Assembly: GCF_004965515.1 (NCBI RefSeq) | Contig: NZ_SSHH01000002.1 | Location: 702,840-766,839, forward strand | Length of the DNA: 64,000 bases | From: Alteraurantiacibacter aquimixticola | GTDB taxonomy: Bacteria; Pseudomonadota; Alphaproteobacteria; Sphingomonadales; Sphingomonadaceae | Direction of reading: 5' to 3' | Shown: one piece after another, positions 46,277 to 56,269 of the stretch | How the letters are laid out: every line of letters starts with the position of its first letter | Numbering within the stretch: the stretch's first letter is position 1 | The notes under the pieces: model-generated | The model's input: the letters and a program-made list of their open reading frames with translations, nothing else | Databases searched by the model: none | What the model was told of the DNA's origin: nothing | Translations under genes and position numbers: made by a program

Positions 46277-47314
46277 ATGACCATTGTCTTGGGCATAGAG
46301 AGTTCCTGCGACGAAACCGCCGCCGCGCTGGTGGACGGGGACAGGCGCATATTGGCGCAGGCCATCGCCAGCCAGGAGGCCGAGCACGCCCCCTATGGCG
46401 GCGTGGTGCCGGAAATCGCCGCACGCGCCCATGCGACACGCATGGCGCCGCTGATCGAGAAGGTGCTGAAAGAGGCCGAGCTGGGGTTGAAGGAGGTCGA
46501 CGCGATAGCTGCGACCGCCGGGCCGGGTCTGATCGGCGGGGTCATGGTCGGCCTCGTTTCCGCCAAGGCGCTCGCCATGGCAAGCGACACGCCGCTGCTC
46601 GCAATCAACCATCTTGAAGGCCATGCGCTGAGCCCGCGGCTGGCCGATGCCTCGCTTGAGTTTCCCTATGCCCTGCTGCTGGTGAGCGGCGGGCATTGCC
46701 AGATCCTGCGCGTCGAAGGCGTCGGCAAGTACCAGCGCCTCGCCACTACGATCGACGATGCTTTGGGTGAAGCTTTCGACAAGAGCGCCAAGATCCTCGG
46801 TCTCGGATATCCCGGCGGTCCGGCGATGGAGAAGCTGGCGCTGGAAGGCGATCCTGAGGCCGTTCCCCTGCCCCGCCCGCTGGTGGGCAGCGGCGAACCA
46901 CATTTCTCCTTTGCGGGCCTCAAAAGCGCGGTGCTGCGCGCGGCGGAGAGCGGGGAGCACAAGCCCGCCGATATCGCCGCGAGTTTCCAGCAGGCCGCCG
47001 TCGACTGCATTCTCGACCGGATGCGGATCGCGCTTCGCAATATGGGCCCGGTCAATGCGCTGGTCGTCGCGGGCGGTGTCGCCGCCAACAAGGCCATCCG
47101 CGCCGCGCTGGAGGAGCTGGCCACCGAGCACGGCCTCGCCTTCACCGCCCCGCCTTTGCCGCTCTGCACAGACAATGCGGCGATGATCGCCTGGGCGGGT
47201 ATAGAGCGGCTGGCGGCTGGCGGCAGCGCGGACCCGCTCGACATTTCGGCCCGCCCGCGCTGGCCGCTCGATCCCGATGCAGCACCCGTTCGCGGGGCAG
47301 GAGTGAAGGCATGA
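46277..47314 (+). CDS. tsaD: tRNA N6-adenosine threonylcarbamoyltransferase
   Basis: 345 residues of the Kae1/TsaD (ASKHA) family, which transfers the threonylcarbamoyl group to A37 of ANN-decoding tRNAs. Motifs are [17 protein letters not shown], the metal-binding [28 protein letters not shown], and KSAVLRAAE with [15 protein letters not shown] near the C-terminus. ATG at 46277 starts the usual TIVLGIESS; a start 30 bases upstream has no support. It overlaps gpsA by four bases. Confidence 0.96.
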   Translation: MTIVLGIESSCDETAAALVDGDRRILAQAIASQEAEHAPYGGVVPEIAARAHATRMAPLIEKVLKEAELGLKEVDAIAATAGPGLIGGVMVGLVSAKALAMASDTPLLAINHLEGHALSPRLADASLEFPYALLLVSGGHCQILRVEGVGKYQRLATTIDDALGEAFDKSAKILGLGYPGGPAMEKLALEGDPEAVPLPRPLVGSGEPHFSFAGLKSAVLRAAESGEHKPADIAASFQQAAVDCILDRMRIALRNMGPVNALVVAGGVAANKAIRAALEELATEHGLAFTAPPLPLCTDNAAMIAWAGIERLAAGGSADPLDISARPRWPLDPDAAPVRGAGVKA

Positions 47315-48309
47315 GTGAGGGGGCAAAAGTAGGCGTCGTGGGGGCAGGCGCCTGGGGCACCGCGCTCGCGCAAATGCTCGCCAGCGACGGGCGCGACGTG
47401 CTGCTCTGGGTGCTGGAGGAGGAGCTGGTCACCGCGATCAACGCCACGCACCGCAACGATCTCTACCTCCCCTCCGCCGAGCTCGCGCCCTCGATCCGCG
47501 CGACCAGCGACCTTTCCGAAATGGCCGCGCTCGACATGTTGCTGCTGGTCACCCCGGCACAGCACCTGGGCACCGTGATGCGGCAAATGCCGTCCCACCC
47601 GCGCGACCTCGTGCTCTGTTCCAAGGGGATCGAGGCTTCGACCGGACGGATGATGCACGATGTCGCGCGCGAGATTGCGCCCGGCTCCGATATCGCCGTG
47701 CTCTCCGGCCCGACCTTCGCGCATGAAGTGGCAGCGGGTCTTCCCGCCGCCGTAACGCTGGCCTGTGGCGGCGGTGAGGAACAGTGGCACCGGCTGGTTG
47801 GCGAAATCGCCCGGCCGACCTTCCGCCCCTATTATTCCGACGATCTTGTCGGCGCCGAAGTGGGCGGCGCGGTGAAGAACGTGCTCGCCATAGCCTGCGG
47901 CGTGGTCGACGGCTTGCGCCTCGGCTTCAATGCCCGCTGCGCGCTGATCAGCCGCGGCTATGCCGAAATGCTGCGTTTCGGCGAGGCGCTCGGCGCCAAG
48001 CGCGATACGCTGGCGGGGCTGTGCGGCCTGGGCGACCTCGTGCTCACCTGCTCCTCCACTTCCAGCCGCAATTTCTCGCTCGGCAAGGCGCTGGGCGAAG
48101 GGCAGAGCGCCGCCGCGCTGATGACCGACCGGCGCACCGTGGCCGAAGGCGCGCATACCGCGCCCGTGCTGCGCGAACTCGCCGCGAAGCACGGCGTGGA
48201 CATGCCCATTGTCGATGCGGTCTGCACCCTGCTGGAAGGCGGCGACGTCGCCGCGGTGGCGCAGGACCTGCTCACCCGCCCGCTGAAAGCCGAAGGGCCG
48301 CCCAGTTGA
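47311..48309 (+). CDS. gpsA: Glycerol-3-phosphate dehydrogenase [NAD(P)+]
   Basis: 332 residues. It reduces dihydroxyacetone phosphate to sn-glycerol 3-phosphate for phospholipid synthesis. The NAD site is [18 protein letters not shown], the substrate region [11 protein letters not shown] and [12 protein letters not shown], and the catalytic lysine is in [18 protein letters not shown]. The C-terminal [13 protein letters not shown] is typical. ATGA overlap with tsaD and TTGA with the next gene suggest one transcription unit. Confidence 0.96.
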   Translation: MSEGAKVGVVGAGAWGTALAQMLASDGRDVLLWVLEEELVTAINATHRNDLYLPSAELAPSIRATSDLSEMAALDMLLLVTPAQHLGTVMRQMPSHPRDLVLCSKGIEASTGRMMHDVAREIAPGSDIAVLSGPTFAHEVAAGLPAAVTLACGGGEEQWHRLVGEIARPTFRPYYSDDLVGAEVGGAVKNVLAIACGVVDGLRLGFNARCALISRGYAEMLRFGEALGAKRDTLAGLCGLGDLVLTCSSTSSRNFSLGKALGEGQSAAALMTDRRTVAEGAHTAPVLRELAAKHGVDMPIVDAVCTLLEGGDVAAVAQDLLTRPLKAEGPPS

Positions 48310-49859
48310 GCACCCCAGCACCACCCGAGGACGCCGGCAGCGACATGGCCGCGCTCGCCAAGGGTGGGCGCACGAATTTCTTCGGCTTCCTGCTGCGCCT
48401 GCTGGCGCGCCTGCCCTTCCTGTTCATCGCTGGCCAGCTCTATGGCGCCGAGAGCGTCGGCATCTATGCCTATGCGCTGGTCGTGGTGGAGCTCACAGCG
48501 CTGGTCTGCTCGATCGGTGAGAAGCGCGGGCTGGCGCAGCGGCTGACCGATGGCGATGGCGAGCAGGCGCCGCTGATCGCCGATTCCATGCTGGTGGCGC
48601 TGGTGTTCTCATCCGCCGTCGCCGCGATACTCTATATCTGGCCCGCACCGCTCTTCCCCAATGGCATGGACGGCCCGCTCGACCGCTGGATCGTGCTCGC
48701 CATCCCCGGCTACGCGCTGACCGAGATAGTGCTGGCGGCCCAAGCCTATAAATTCGATATCGCCACCACCGTGCGCGCAAGGGCGGTGGTGGAGCCGTGG
48801 ACGATCTCCATCCTGGCCGGTGCTTTCTATTTCGTGCCCGCCATATCCGAATCGGGCCTTGCGATGGCCTATCTCGCCTCGATCTATGCCGGGCTTGCCA
48901 CCGCGCTCATCCCGTTCATGCGAACCTATGGCCTGCCCAATGGCTGGGTGCCAAACCCGGCCCGTATCGGGCGGATGGTGGTGCGCGCATTGCCGCTGGC
49001 GGTGGCCGATGCGATCGAATGGGGCACGCGGCGCATCGACCTGTTCATCCTCGGCTTTTTTGCAGGTCCAGTGGCGGTGGGCATCTATTACATGGCGCAG
49101 CAGGTCGCCAGCCTGCCGCAGAAGCTGAAGACCAGTTTCGAGCCGATCCTGGGCCCGGTCATCACCGCCAAGCTCAAGGAAAAGGACTATGCCGCGATAG
49201 CCCGGCAGGTGTGCCAGGTGGGCTTCTGGATCATCGCCATGCAGGCAGGCATCGCGCTGGCGCTGGGCATACCGGGCGAAGCGCTGATGGGCCTGTTCGG
49301 CGACGGGGGCGAGTTCGTCCCCGGCACGGGCGCGCTCGCCTTCCTGCTGGCGGCAGAGGTTGTGGCGGCCACGGCAGTCGTTTCCGAGGCGGCGCTGATC
49401 TATGTCGCCCGCGTTCGCAATTTGTGGATCTCGATAGGCACGATCGGCCTGCAGGCGCTGCTGACGGTGGCGGTGATGATCGGCATCGAAGAGCTCGACT
49501 TCGCCGATCCGGAACGTGCCGACTATTTCCGCGCCGCAGCCGCTGCGGGCGCGCTGATGCTGGCGCTGGGCGCGGCATCGGTGGTGAAGGCGGTCATGCT
49601 GTCCCGCATCCTCGGCCATTCGATCAACAACTGGCGCTGGGCGCTGGTCTGGGCGATCGGCGCGGCGGTGATCGTCGGCCAGATCGCGATCATGCTGCCC
49701 GAATGGATGGAGCTGGCCTTCGGCGTTCCCGCCATCCTCGCCGTCTATGGCTGGGTCATCTGGACGCGCGGCTTTGGCGAGGAAGATCGCGTGCTGTTCC
49801 GCGGCATGAGCAAGAAGGACAAGCAGGCGCAGGCCGCCGGTACGCCGCCTGCTTCATAG
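48306..49859 (+). CDS. Oligosaccharide flippase / polysaccharide transporter family protein
   Basis: About 517 residues with roughly 12-14 membrane helices, similar to the MVF/PST-type lipid-linked oligosaccharide flippases. Recognisable parts are the N-terminal LLRLLARLPFLFIAGQLYGAESVGIYAYALVV and GTRRIDLFILGFFAGPVAVGIYYMAQQ. It should move a lipid-linked saccharide or polysaccharide unit across the inner membrane. The TTG start at 48306 overlaps the gpsA stop; ATG at 48345 is an alternative. No other polysaccharide genes are adjacent. Confidence 0.83.
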   Translation: MSTPAPPEDAGSDMAALAKGGRTNFFGFLLRLLARLPFLFIAGQLYGAESVGIYAYALVVVELTALVCSIGEKRGLAQRLTDGDGEQAPLIADSMLVALVFSSAVAAILYIWPAPLFPNGMDGPLDRWIVLAIPGYALTEIVLAAQAYKFDIATTVRARAVVEPWTISILAGAFYFVPAISESGLAMAYLASIYAGLATALIPFMRTYGLPNGWVPNPARIGRMVVRALPLAVADAIEWGTRRIDLFILGFFAGPVAVGIYYMAQQVASLPQKLKTSFEPILGPVITAKLKEKDYAAIARQVCQVGFWIIAMQAGIALALGIPGEALMGLFGDGGEFVPGTGALAFLLAAEVVAATAVVSEAALIYVARVRNLWISIGTIGLQALLTVAVMIGIEELDFADPERADYFRAAAAAGALMLALGAASVVKAVMLSRILGHSINNWRWALVWAIGAAVIVGQIAIMLPEWMELAFGVPAILAVYGWVIWTRGFGEEDRVLFRGMSKKDKQAQAAGTPPAS

Positions 49860-49957
49860 CTGGCTAAACGTCACCCAAATCCCCCGTTCACAATCGGTTC
49901 ACGGCTTTCGCGCAGGATCGCGTGACAGTGTTACATGAGTCTTGAGGGGGAAGAGGC

Positions 49958-51694
49958 ATGCCGACATCGACACATCGCAAGATCACCACCGCGCTGCTGG
50001 CAGCGGCTCTGTGCAGCGCGCCTGCGCAACCGGCGCTGGCCAATCTCGAACGCGCGCCGCTCGCCGCACCGGCTTGGCCCGAGCGTTGCGGGCCATCGCC
50101 CTTGACCCAGACCGACGAAACCCGCCCCCCTCCCGTTGTGGCCTATGCAAGGAGGCCGGGTAGCGGGCCGAACCCGCCCGCACCTCCGCCCCCGCCTGCT
50201 TCTTCTGCAGAACAAAGCATCGTCGTCACGGGTGCGCGAGTCGCCGGTCCCGGCCCCACTTTCATTCCCGCCGTGCGCCCCGCCATCGACCCGGGCCGCG
50301 AGCGTTATGAAGGCGAGAACGTCGCGCCAGCGCTGTGGGCGCATGAGGAGCCGGTCTCGACCTTCTCCGTCGATGTCGACACGGCCGCCTATGCCAATGT
50401 CCGCCGCTTCCTGTCGGACGGCAACCTGCCTCCGCAGGCCGCCGTGCGGACCGAGGAACTGATCAACTATTTCCGTTACGACTATCCGGAGCCCGCAGAC
50501 GACGAAGCGCCCTTCTCGGTCACCACCGACATGGCGGTAACGCCGTGGAACGAGGATACGCGCCTGCTGCGCATCGGCTTGCGCGGTTACGACCTGCCGC
50601 GTGCGGAACGCCCTGCAGCGAACCTCGTCTTCCTGCTCGACGTATCAGGCTCGATGCATAGCCGCGACAAGCTGCCGCTGGTGCAGACGGCCATGCACAT
50701 GCTGGCGGGCGAGTTGGGCGACGAGGACCGCGTCTCCATCGTCGTCTATGCCGGTGCGGCGGGCGTTGTGCTGGAGCCGACCAATGACGAATGCGACATC
50801 CGGCGCGCGATCGAATCGCTGCGCGCGGGCGGCTCGACGGCAGGCGGAGCGGGCATCCGCCTCGCCTATGACGTGGCGCGCGGCAGCTTCATCGAAGGCG
50901 GCGTGAACCGCGTAATCCTGTGCACCGATGGCGATTTCAACGTCGGCGTCAGCGACCATGACGCGCTGGTGGAGCTGATCGAGAAGGAGCGGCGCTCGGG
51001 CGTCACGCTCACCACGTTGGGCTTCGGCACCGGCAATCTCAACGATGCGATGATGGAGCAGATCGCCGATCACGGGAACGGCAATTACGCCTATATCGAC
51101 AGCGCGATGGAAGCGCGCAAGGTGCTCTCCGAGGAGATGGCATCGACGCTGTTCACCATCGCGCATGACGTGAAGATCCAGGTCGAATTCAACCCCGCCA
51201 AGGTCAGCCAGTACCGCCTGATCGGCTATGAGAACCGCGCGCTTCGCGAAGAGGATTTCGACAATGACGCGGTCGATGCCGGCGAGATCGGCGCGGGGCA
51301 CCAGGTCACTGCACTCTATGAGATCGTGCCTGCCGGGGCCTCCGGCTGGATGCAGGGCCGCCGCTACAGCGCGCCTGCCAATACCGCTAACGGCCAGTCG
51401 GCGGACGAAGTCGCCTTCGTCCAGCTGCGCTACAAGCTGCCGGGCCGCGACAGCTCGATCCTGTTGCAGCAGCCGGTTTCCGCCTCGCTGATGGATCGTG
51501 CCGGTACGGCCCGCGGCGACATGGCCTTTGCCAGCGCGGTGGCCGCCTATGGCCAGATCCTGCGGGGTGACACGCTGCTCAACGGCTTCGGCTTTGACGA
51601 TACGGTGGAGCTGGCCGGGCGGCAGGATGGCTATTGGCGCGAGGAATTCGTCCAGCTCGCACAGCTGGCAGATGCCCTCGACGGACGGCGCTAA
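49958..51694 (+). CDS. Secreted von Willebrand factor type A protein (YfbK-like)
   Basis: 578 residues with a signal peptide (TTALLAAALCSAPAQPALA) and a Pro-rich linker. The region VDTAAYANVRRFLSDGNLPP and EELINYFRYDYP is the YfbK-type N-terminal domain. The von Willebrand A domain has an intact MIDAS motif: DVSGSMHSRDKLPL, then ...GSTAGGAGI... and CTDGDFN. The C-terminal part matches DUF3520. Such proteins are exported and bind metal through MIDAS; the ligand is unknown. SIVVTGARV before the domain resembles a TonB-box-like stretch of dependent receptors, but this is not one. Confidence 0.88.
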   Translation: MPTSTHRKITTALLAAALCSAPAQPALANLERAPLAAPAWPERCGPSPLTQTDETRPPPVVAYARRPGSGPNPPAPPPPPASSAEQSIVVTGARVAGPGPTFIPAVRPAIDPGRERYEGENVAPALWAHEEPVSTFSVDVDTAAYANVRRFLSDGNLPPQAAVRTEELINYFRYDYPEPADDEAPFSVTTDMAVTPWNEDTRLLRIGLRGYDLPRAERPAANLVFLLDVSGSMHSRDKLPLVQTAMHMLAGELGDEDRVSIVVYAGAAGVVLEPTNDECDIRRAIESLRAGGSTAGGAGIRLAYDVARGSFIEGGVNRVILCTDGDFNVGVSDHDALVELIEKERRSGVTLTTLGFGTGNLNDAMMEQIADHGNGNYAYIDSAMEARKVLSEEMASTLFTIAHDVKIQVEFNPAKVSQYRLIGYENRALREEDFDNDAVDAGEIGAGHQVTALYEIVPAGASGWMQGRRYSAPANTANGQSADEVAFVQLRYKLPGRDSSILLQQPVSASLMDRAGTARGDMAFASAVAAYGQILRGDTLLNGFGFDDTVELAGRQDGYWREEFVQLAQLADALDGRR

Positions 51695-51713
51695 GCCGCG
51701 CTAAGGGGGCGGG

Positions 51714-52463
51714 ATGAGGATCCTCAAGAACCCCCGCATCGCCCTTGCCGCCGGAGCCGCCGCCATGGTCGCGCTGGCAATTATCGGCGGCAATATGACC
51801 GGGCCCGCGCTGGCGGACAGGCTGGCCGAGCGCACCGTGCCCGTGGTGGCCGAAGCCGGCGGCGGCAACGCGGTGGAAGCGCAGTTCCGCTCTCCCAACG
51901 GCCTTGCCAGCCGCCATCCGCTGCTGGTGGGCGGCGAGGGGCTGGACGATTCCACCCGCGCCCGCATCGCCCGCGCTGTGGCCGCCATTCCCGGCGTCGG
52001 CGGTATCCGCTGGGCCGATGGCACCATGCTGAGCGAGGGCGAGGCACCGCCTCTCAGGCCGCTGCATTGCCAGGAGGACGTGCAGGCGCTGCTGCGCGCC
52101 CGCTCGATCCGCTTCGAGGAAGGTTCCGATCGCCTTGTTCCCGGCAGCGAGCCGCTGGTCGACGAGGTGGCGACCGCCTTGCGCCCCTGCCTCGGCGCGA
52201 TCATTGAAATCACCGGCCATACGGACAGTTCGGGCACCGAGCCGGGCAACCTCTCGCTCTCGCGCGAACGCGCCGCCGCCGTGCGCAACGAGCTGGTGGA
52301 GCGCGGCATCCCGGCTGACGGCTTGCGGATACGCGGTGTGGGCTCGCGATTGCCGGTGGAAGGGCTCGACCCCGCCGATCCCGCCAATCGCCGGATCGAG
52401 TTCACCGTGCTCGAAACCGAACCGATCATGCCGACACCGGTCGATACGCCGGGTCCGCGCTAG
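51714..52463 (+). CDS. OmpA-family protein (peptidoglycan-binding domain)
   Basis: 249 residues with an N-terminal membrane anchor/signal (RIALAAGAAAMVALAIIGG). The C-terminal about 110 residues form an OmpA-like domain: FEEGSDRLVPGSEPLVDEVA, EITGHTDSSGTEPGNLSLSRERAAAVR and NRRIEFTVLE, which binds diaminopimelate in peptidoglycan. The region before it (GAEP-like central block) has no name. It follows the von Willebrand gene by 20 bases and precedes the 29-residue peptide gene, so the three may form an envelope cluster. Confidence 0.88.
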   Translation: MRILKNPRIALAAGAAAMVALAIIGGNMTGPALADRLAERTVPVVAEAGGGNAVEAQFRSPNGLASRHPLLVGGEGLDDSTRARIARAVAAIPGVGGIRWADGTMLSEGEAPPLRPLHCQEDVQALLRARSIRFEEGSDRLVPGSEPLVDEVATALRPCLGAIIEITGHTDSSGTEPGNLSLSRERAAAVRNELVERGIPADGLRIRGVGSRLPVEGLDPADPANRRIEFTVLETEPIMPTPVDTPGPR

Positions 52464-52518
52464 GTCACACAGACTAGCGCCATTGCCAATAACCCCCACC
52501 CGCGATTAGAGAGCGCCC

Positions 52519-52608
52519 ATGCCCATCTGGCTCGAACTGCTTGTCCTCCTGCTGATCGCCTATGCGATCGGCATCGGCATTGGCTGGGCCATATGGGGCC
52601 GCAACTGA
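52519..52608 (+). CDS. 29-residue single-pass membrane peptide
   Basis: A 29-codon gene with a strongly hydrophobic helix: MPIWLELLVLLLIAYAIGIG, then a W-rich end. It lies 56 bases after the OmpA gene and 25 bases before the HHH gene, in the same direction. Very short proteins of this kind are easily missed. GAGAG lies a few bases before ATG. It could be a small partner of one of the flanking membrane proteins; nothing else can be said. Confidence 0.6.
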   Translation: MPIWLELLVLLLIAYAIGIGIGWAIWGRN

Positions 52609-52632
52609 CACGCGAATTATCGGGATAGGGAC

Positions 52633-53151
52633 ATGGCTGAACTGCTGCAGGACAACTGGATCTTCATCGTTATCGCGCTGGCGATCGGCATTCTGGTCGC
52701 CTGGTGGATCTTCGCCGCCAATCGCAAGACTACCGTGGAGCTCGAACCGAAGGACGAGGATGCCGCGGTGGCCAAGCGCAACCAGGCGCTGATCGACGCC
52801 ACGCCAGCTGCAGACAGGGCCCCGCCACCCCCTGCCCCGCCCGTGGCGGAACCCGCTCCCGCCCCGGCACCTGCTCCTGCACCAGCTCCCGCCCCCGCTC
52901 CTGCCCCTTCCGGCGCGGACGATCTCACCCAGATCAAGGGCCTGGGCCCCAAGCTGAAGATGCAGCTGGCGGAAATGGGCGTGACCAGCTTCGCCCAGAT
53001 CGCTGCCTGGGACGATGCGGAGATCGACCGTGTCGATGCGCAGCTGGGCCGCTTCCAGGGCCGCATCCGGCGCGACAACTGGGTGGAACAGGCGCGCCTG
53101 CTCGCCGCCGGTGATCGTGCTGCCTATGAAAGCCAGTTTGGCCGCAGCTGA
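52633..53151 (+). CDS. Membrane-anchored helix-hairpin-helix protein with an Ala-Pro tract
   Basis: 172 residues: one N-terminal membrane helix (WIFIVIALAIGILVAWWIF), a charged linker, a low-complexity (AP)n tract (about residues 65-95, with ten Ala-Pro units) and a C-terminal HHH domain, LTQIKGLGPKLKMQLAEMGV, followed by FAQIAAWDDAEIDRV. HHH motifs of this kind usually bind DNA or join proteins. The (AP)n tract likely forms a stiff spacer. The function is unknown; the same domain pair occurs in many alphaproteobacteria. Confidence 0.82.
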   Translation: MAELLQDNWIFIVIALAIGILVAWWIFAANRKTTVELEPKDEDAAVAKRNQALIDATPAADRAPPPPAPPVAEPAPAPAPAPAPAPAPAPAPSGADDLTQIKGLGPKLKMQLAEMGVTSFAQIAAWDDAEIDRVDAQLGRFQGRIRRDNWVEQARLLAAGDRAAYESQFGRS

Positions 53152-53236
53152 GCGCCTGCCGGGAACCTGCAGACGCTTTCGCTCGTTTACCTGGTGTAGA
53201 CGAACGAAAGAATCACAAGACGCAGGAGAGCCGCCC

Positions 53237-53632
53237 GTGGCAACGCAAGCACAGACAGAACACCCGCCGAACGAGCACCCGCGCGTGCTTGTTGTGGAAG
53301 ACGAGTTCATCATCGGCCTCGACCTCGCCGAAACGGTGAGCGATCTGGGCTATAAGGTAGACGGCCCGCATAGCGGCAACAAAGGCGCCTTTCGCGCCAT
53401 CGGCGAGCATATGCCCGATTTCGCCATTCTCGACATTTTCACCGACGATGGCGAGGTCTATCCGCTGGCCGACGCGCTGACCGCGGCTGGCGTCCCGATC
53501 GTGTTCCATTCGGGTCATGTGCCCCCCGCCGAGGTGCGCGAACGCTATCCAAATGCGCAGGCTGCGTCCAAGCCATGCCCGCCCAGCGAACTGATCGACA
53601 TGATCCGGAAAGCTATCGGCACCACACATTGA
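53237..53632 (+). CDS. Stand-alone response regulator receiver
   Basis: 131 residues, one receiver domain with no output domain. The acidic cluster is VVEDEFIIGLDLA, the phosphoacceptor is in FAILDIFTDDG (D70 by my count, near it), the switch Ser is in VFHSGH and the lysine is in AASKPCPP. All four functional parts are present. Start is GTG at 53237 with AGGAG eight bases upstream. It lies after the HHH gene without a kinase beside it. It may act like FixJ-type single-domain regulators that pass phosphate. Confidence 0.85.
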   Translation: MATQAQTEHPPNEHPRVLVVEDEFIIGLDLAETVSDLGYKVDGPHSGNKGAFRAIGEHMPDFAILDIFTDDGEVYPLADALTAAGVPIVFHSGHVPPAEVRERYPNAQAASKPCPPSELIDMIRKAIGTTH

Positions 53633-53723
53633 AGCGTCCGGCAGCCCTTAATGGCTACCATTAGAACTCCCATTGGCTAGTCTCCTTGAGATCGCTAAGG
53701 CGGTTTCAAAGGAGACTTCTTTC

Positions 53724-54908
53724 ATGGCCGGAATGGTGCCTTTCGACTGGGCGGATCCCTTCAATCTCGACGACCAGCTGACCGATGAGGAACGCATGGT
53801 GCGCGATGCCGCGCATGGCTTTGCGCAAGGCGTGCTGCAACCGCGCGTGATCGACGATTTCCGCGAGGAGCGCGACGCCAGCGAGCTGTTCCCGATGATG
53901 GGCGAAGCGGGCCTTCTGGGCGTGACCGTGCCGGAAGAATATGGCGGCGCGGGCGCAAGCTATGTCGCCTATGGCCTGGTCGCGCGCGAGATCGAGCGGG
54001 TGGATTCGGGCTACCGCTCCATGGCCTCGGTCCAGTCCAGCCTCGTCATGTATCCGATCCTTGCCTATGGCTCGGAGGAGCAGAAGCAGAAGTACCTTCC
54101 CGGCCTTGCCAGCGGCGAACTGATCGGCTGCTTCGGCTTGACCGAACCCGATGCAGGCTCTGACCCCGCCGGCATGCGCACGGTCGCGAAGAAGGATGGC
54201 GACGGCTTCAAGCTGTCAGGCTCCAAGACGTGGATTTCCAACTCCCCTTTCGCCGATGTCTTCGTGGTCTGGGCCAAGTCCGAGGCGCATGGCGGCAAGG
54301 TGCGCGGCTTCGTGCTGGACAAGGGCATGGCGGGGCTGGAAGCGCCCAAGATCGGCGGCAAGCTGTCCCTGCGCGCCAGCACCACCGGCATGATCATGAT
54401 GGACGAGGTTGCCGTGCCCGGCGATGCGCTGCTGCCCAATGTCGAGGGGATCAAGGGCCCCTTCGGCTGCCTCAATCGCGCGCGCTACGGCATCAGCTGG
54501 GGTGCGATGGGCGCGGCCGAGTTTTGCCTCCACGCCGCGCGCGAATATGGCCTGGAACGCAAGCAGTTCGGCAGGCCGCTCGCCGCCAACCAGCTCTACC
54601 AGAAGAAGCTCGCCGACATGATGAGCGAGATTGCGCTGGGCCTGCAGGGCAGCCTGCGTGTCGGTCGCCTGATGGACGAAGGGCGGTTCGCGCCCGAGAT
54701 GGTTTCCATCGTCAAGCGCAACAATGTCGGCAAGGCATTGGATGCTGCGCGGCTCGCGCGCGACATGCACGGCGGCAACGGCATTTCCGAGGAATACCAG
54801 GTGATGCGCCACATGCTGAACCTGGAGACGGTCAACACCTATGAAGGCGCGCATGACGTGCACGCCCTCATCCTCGGCCGCGCGATCACCGGGATTGCGG
54901 CTTTCTGA
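53724..54908 (+). CDS. gcdH: Acyl-CoA dehydrogenase, probably glutaryl-CoA dehydrogenase
   Basis: 394 residues. The FAD-binding [16 protein letters not shown], the catalytic glutamate in [15 protein letters not shown] (about E374) and the N-terminal [18 protein letters not shown] are typical of glutaryl-CoA dehydrogenase, which decarboxylates glutaryl-CoA to crotonyl-CoA in lysine or tryptophan breakdown. ATG at 53724 is set by AAGGAG nine bases upstream. An upstream ATG (53673) lacks one. No other catabolic gene is beside it. Confidence 0.88.
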   Translation: MAGMVPFDWADPFNLDDQLTDEERMVRDAAHGFAQGVLQPRVIDDFREERDASELFPMMGEAGLLGVTVPEEYGGAGASYVAYGLVAREIERVDSGYRSMASVQSSLVMYPILAYGSEEQKQKYLPGLASGELIGCFGLTEPDAGSDPAGMRTVAKKDGDGFKLSGSKTWISNSPFADVFVVWAKSEAHGGKVRGFVLDKGMAGLEAPKIGGKLSLRASTTGMIMMDEVAVPGDALLPNVEGIKGPFGCLNRARYGISWGAMGAAEFCLHAAREYGLERKQFGRPLAANQLYQKKLADMMSEIALGLQGSLRVGRLMDEGRFAPEMVSIVKRNNVGKALDAARLARDMHGGNGISEEYQVMRHMLNLETVNTYEGAHDVHALILGRAITGIAAF

Positions 54909-56087
54909 TCAGGCGATGAAGCCCGCCGCGATCCGGTCCGTGTAGTTGAGGATCGGGCCCGGCGTTCCGCCAAGGTTGCTCATCAGCGCCACCGACAGGC
55001 CGTGGTCCGGGTAGAGCGCCAGCTGCGCCCGGCAGCCCTGCATATTGCCGGCATGGTGGAAGCGGCGGCCGAGCATGTCGTGGCTGTCGATCCGCCAGCC
55101 GAGGCCCAATGCGGGCATGCGGTCGTCGGCCTCGGTCACCGCAGTGAACAGCGTGTCGCGCGCGCCATCGCCAAGAAAACTTCCCGCCAGCTGCGCAGCG
55201 CCGAAGCTGGCGACGTCGGCGGCAGTCGCCTGCATCCCGCCACCTGCATATTTGTAGCTCGCCATGCTCGGCAGCGAATTGATCACCGTGGCATCCTCGG
55301 GCAGCGGCAGGTCGGGCACCACCGCGCGATACATGGCGGCGGGATCGTAGAAGCTGACCCTGTCGGACACGATGGCAAACCCGTCCTCCGCCGCCAGCGT
55401 GGCAAGGCCCAGGGGCGCGGCAACCTCGCGCCGGATCAGTTCGACGAAGCTCGCCCCGCTGGCGCTTTCGAGCAGCGCGCTGATCAGCGTGTAGCCGAAG
55501 GTGGAGTAGTTCACCGAAGTCCCCGGTTCGGCCACCAGCGGATCCGCGATGAAGATCGCCAGCGCGTCCTCCGTCCTGGGAAAGATCTTCGCATCGACGC
55601 TGCCGGTGGGCGACATGGGGCTGAGGTCGAGCGCGGTGTAATGCCGCACGCCGCCCTGATGGCTGTAGAGCTGGCGTAGCGTGGTGGCGCGATGATGTTC
55701 GGGCAATTCGGGCCGCAAAGTACCGATCGGCGCGTCGAGATCGACTACGCCCGCCGCCGCCAGCCGCGCGCCGATGGCGGCGGTGACGACCTTGGAGACG
55801 CTGCCGAGCCGGAAGATCGTCTCCGGCGTCGCGCCCACTTCGTGCTCGAGATCCGCCATACCGCGCGCCTCGGCCCAGACCAGCTCTCCATCGCGAACGA
55901 CCGCGCCGGAAATGGCGGGGATTGGATGTTCGTCCAGCAGCGCGTCGAGCACGGTCGCCGCAGCAGGATTGGTCGCCACGGAACCGCTCATTTGTGCGCG
56001 CGCCATTGCGGGTGCGGCCATGGCGCCGAGTGCTGCCCCGGTTGTGAACGTGCGGCGGCTGATCCCGCCCCTTGCCATCCTGTCCAT
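54909..56087 (-). CDS. Serine hydrolase, beta-lactamase/D-alanyl-D-alanine-carboxypeptidase family
   Basis: 392 residues. The N-terminus has a twin-arginine signal (ISRRTFTTGAALGAMAAPAMARAQ). The active-site S-x-x-K is FRLGSVSKV (S96, K99), the second motif Y-S/A-N is VNYSTFGYTL, and HHAGN near the C-terminus stands for the third motif. It belongs to class C/esterase-like serine hydrolases (EstB type), which often act as esterases or peptidases rather than antibiotic hydrolases. It is convergent with gcdH. Confidence 0.88.
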   Translation of the reverse strand: MDRMARGGISRRTFTTGAALGAMAAPAMARAQMSGSVATNPAAATVLDALLDEHPIPAISGAVVRDGELVWAEARGMADLEHEVGATPETIFRLGSVSKVVTAAIGARLAAAGVVDLDAPIGTLRPELPEHHRATTLRQLYSHQGGVRHYTALDLSPMSPTGSVDAKIFPRTEDALAIFIADPLVAEPGTSVNYSTFGYTLISALLESASGASFVELIRREVAAPLGLATLAAEDGFAIVSDRVSFYDPAAMYRAVVPDLPLPEDATVINSLPSMASYKYAGGGMQATAADVASFGAAQLAGSFLGDGARDTLFTAVTEADDRMPALGLGWRIDSHDMLGRRFHHAGNMQGCRAQLALYPDHGLSVALMSNLGGTPGPILNYTDRIAAGFIA

Positions 56088-56269
56088 GTCATCATCTCCT
56101 CACCTCCCACTGCCGGGAAGCTGGAACGGGCCGCCGTGCCGGTCGAGCGGCGATAGACGAGCGGATGACTGTATTAGATGAGCGACACACTGGGAGATTC
56201 GCGGTCGCACCGGCTGTCTTGCGATTGAAACCTTGTGACATCCGGCACGCGCCAGTCCGAAAAGGCAGC

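Noticed and set aside
54909-56087. Antibiotic-type beta-lactamase
   Set aside because: The motif set and Tat-type N-terminus fit the broad class C/esterase group; nothing in the context points to resistance.
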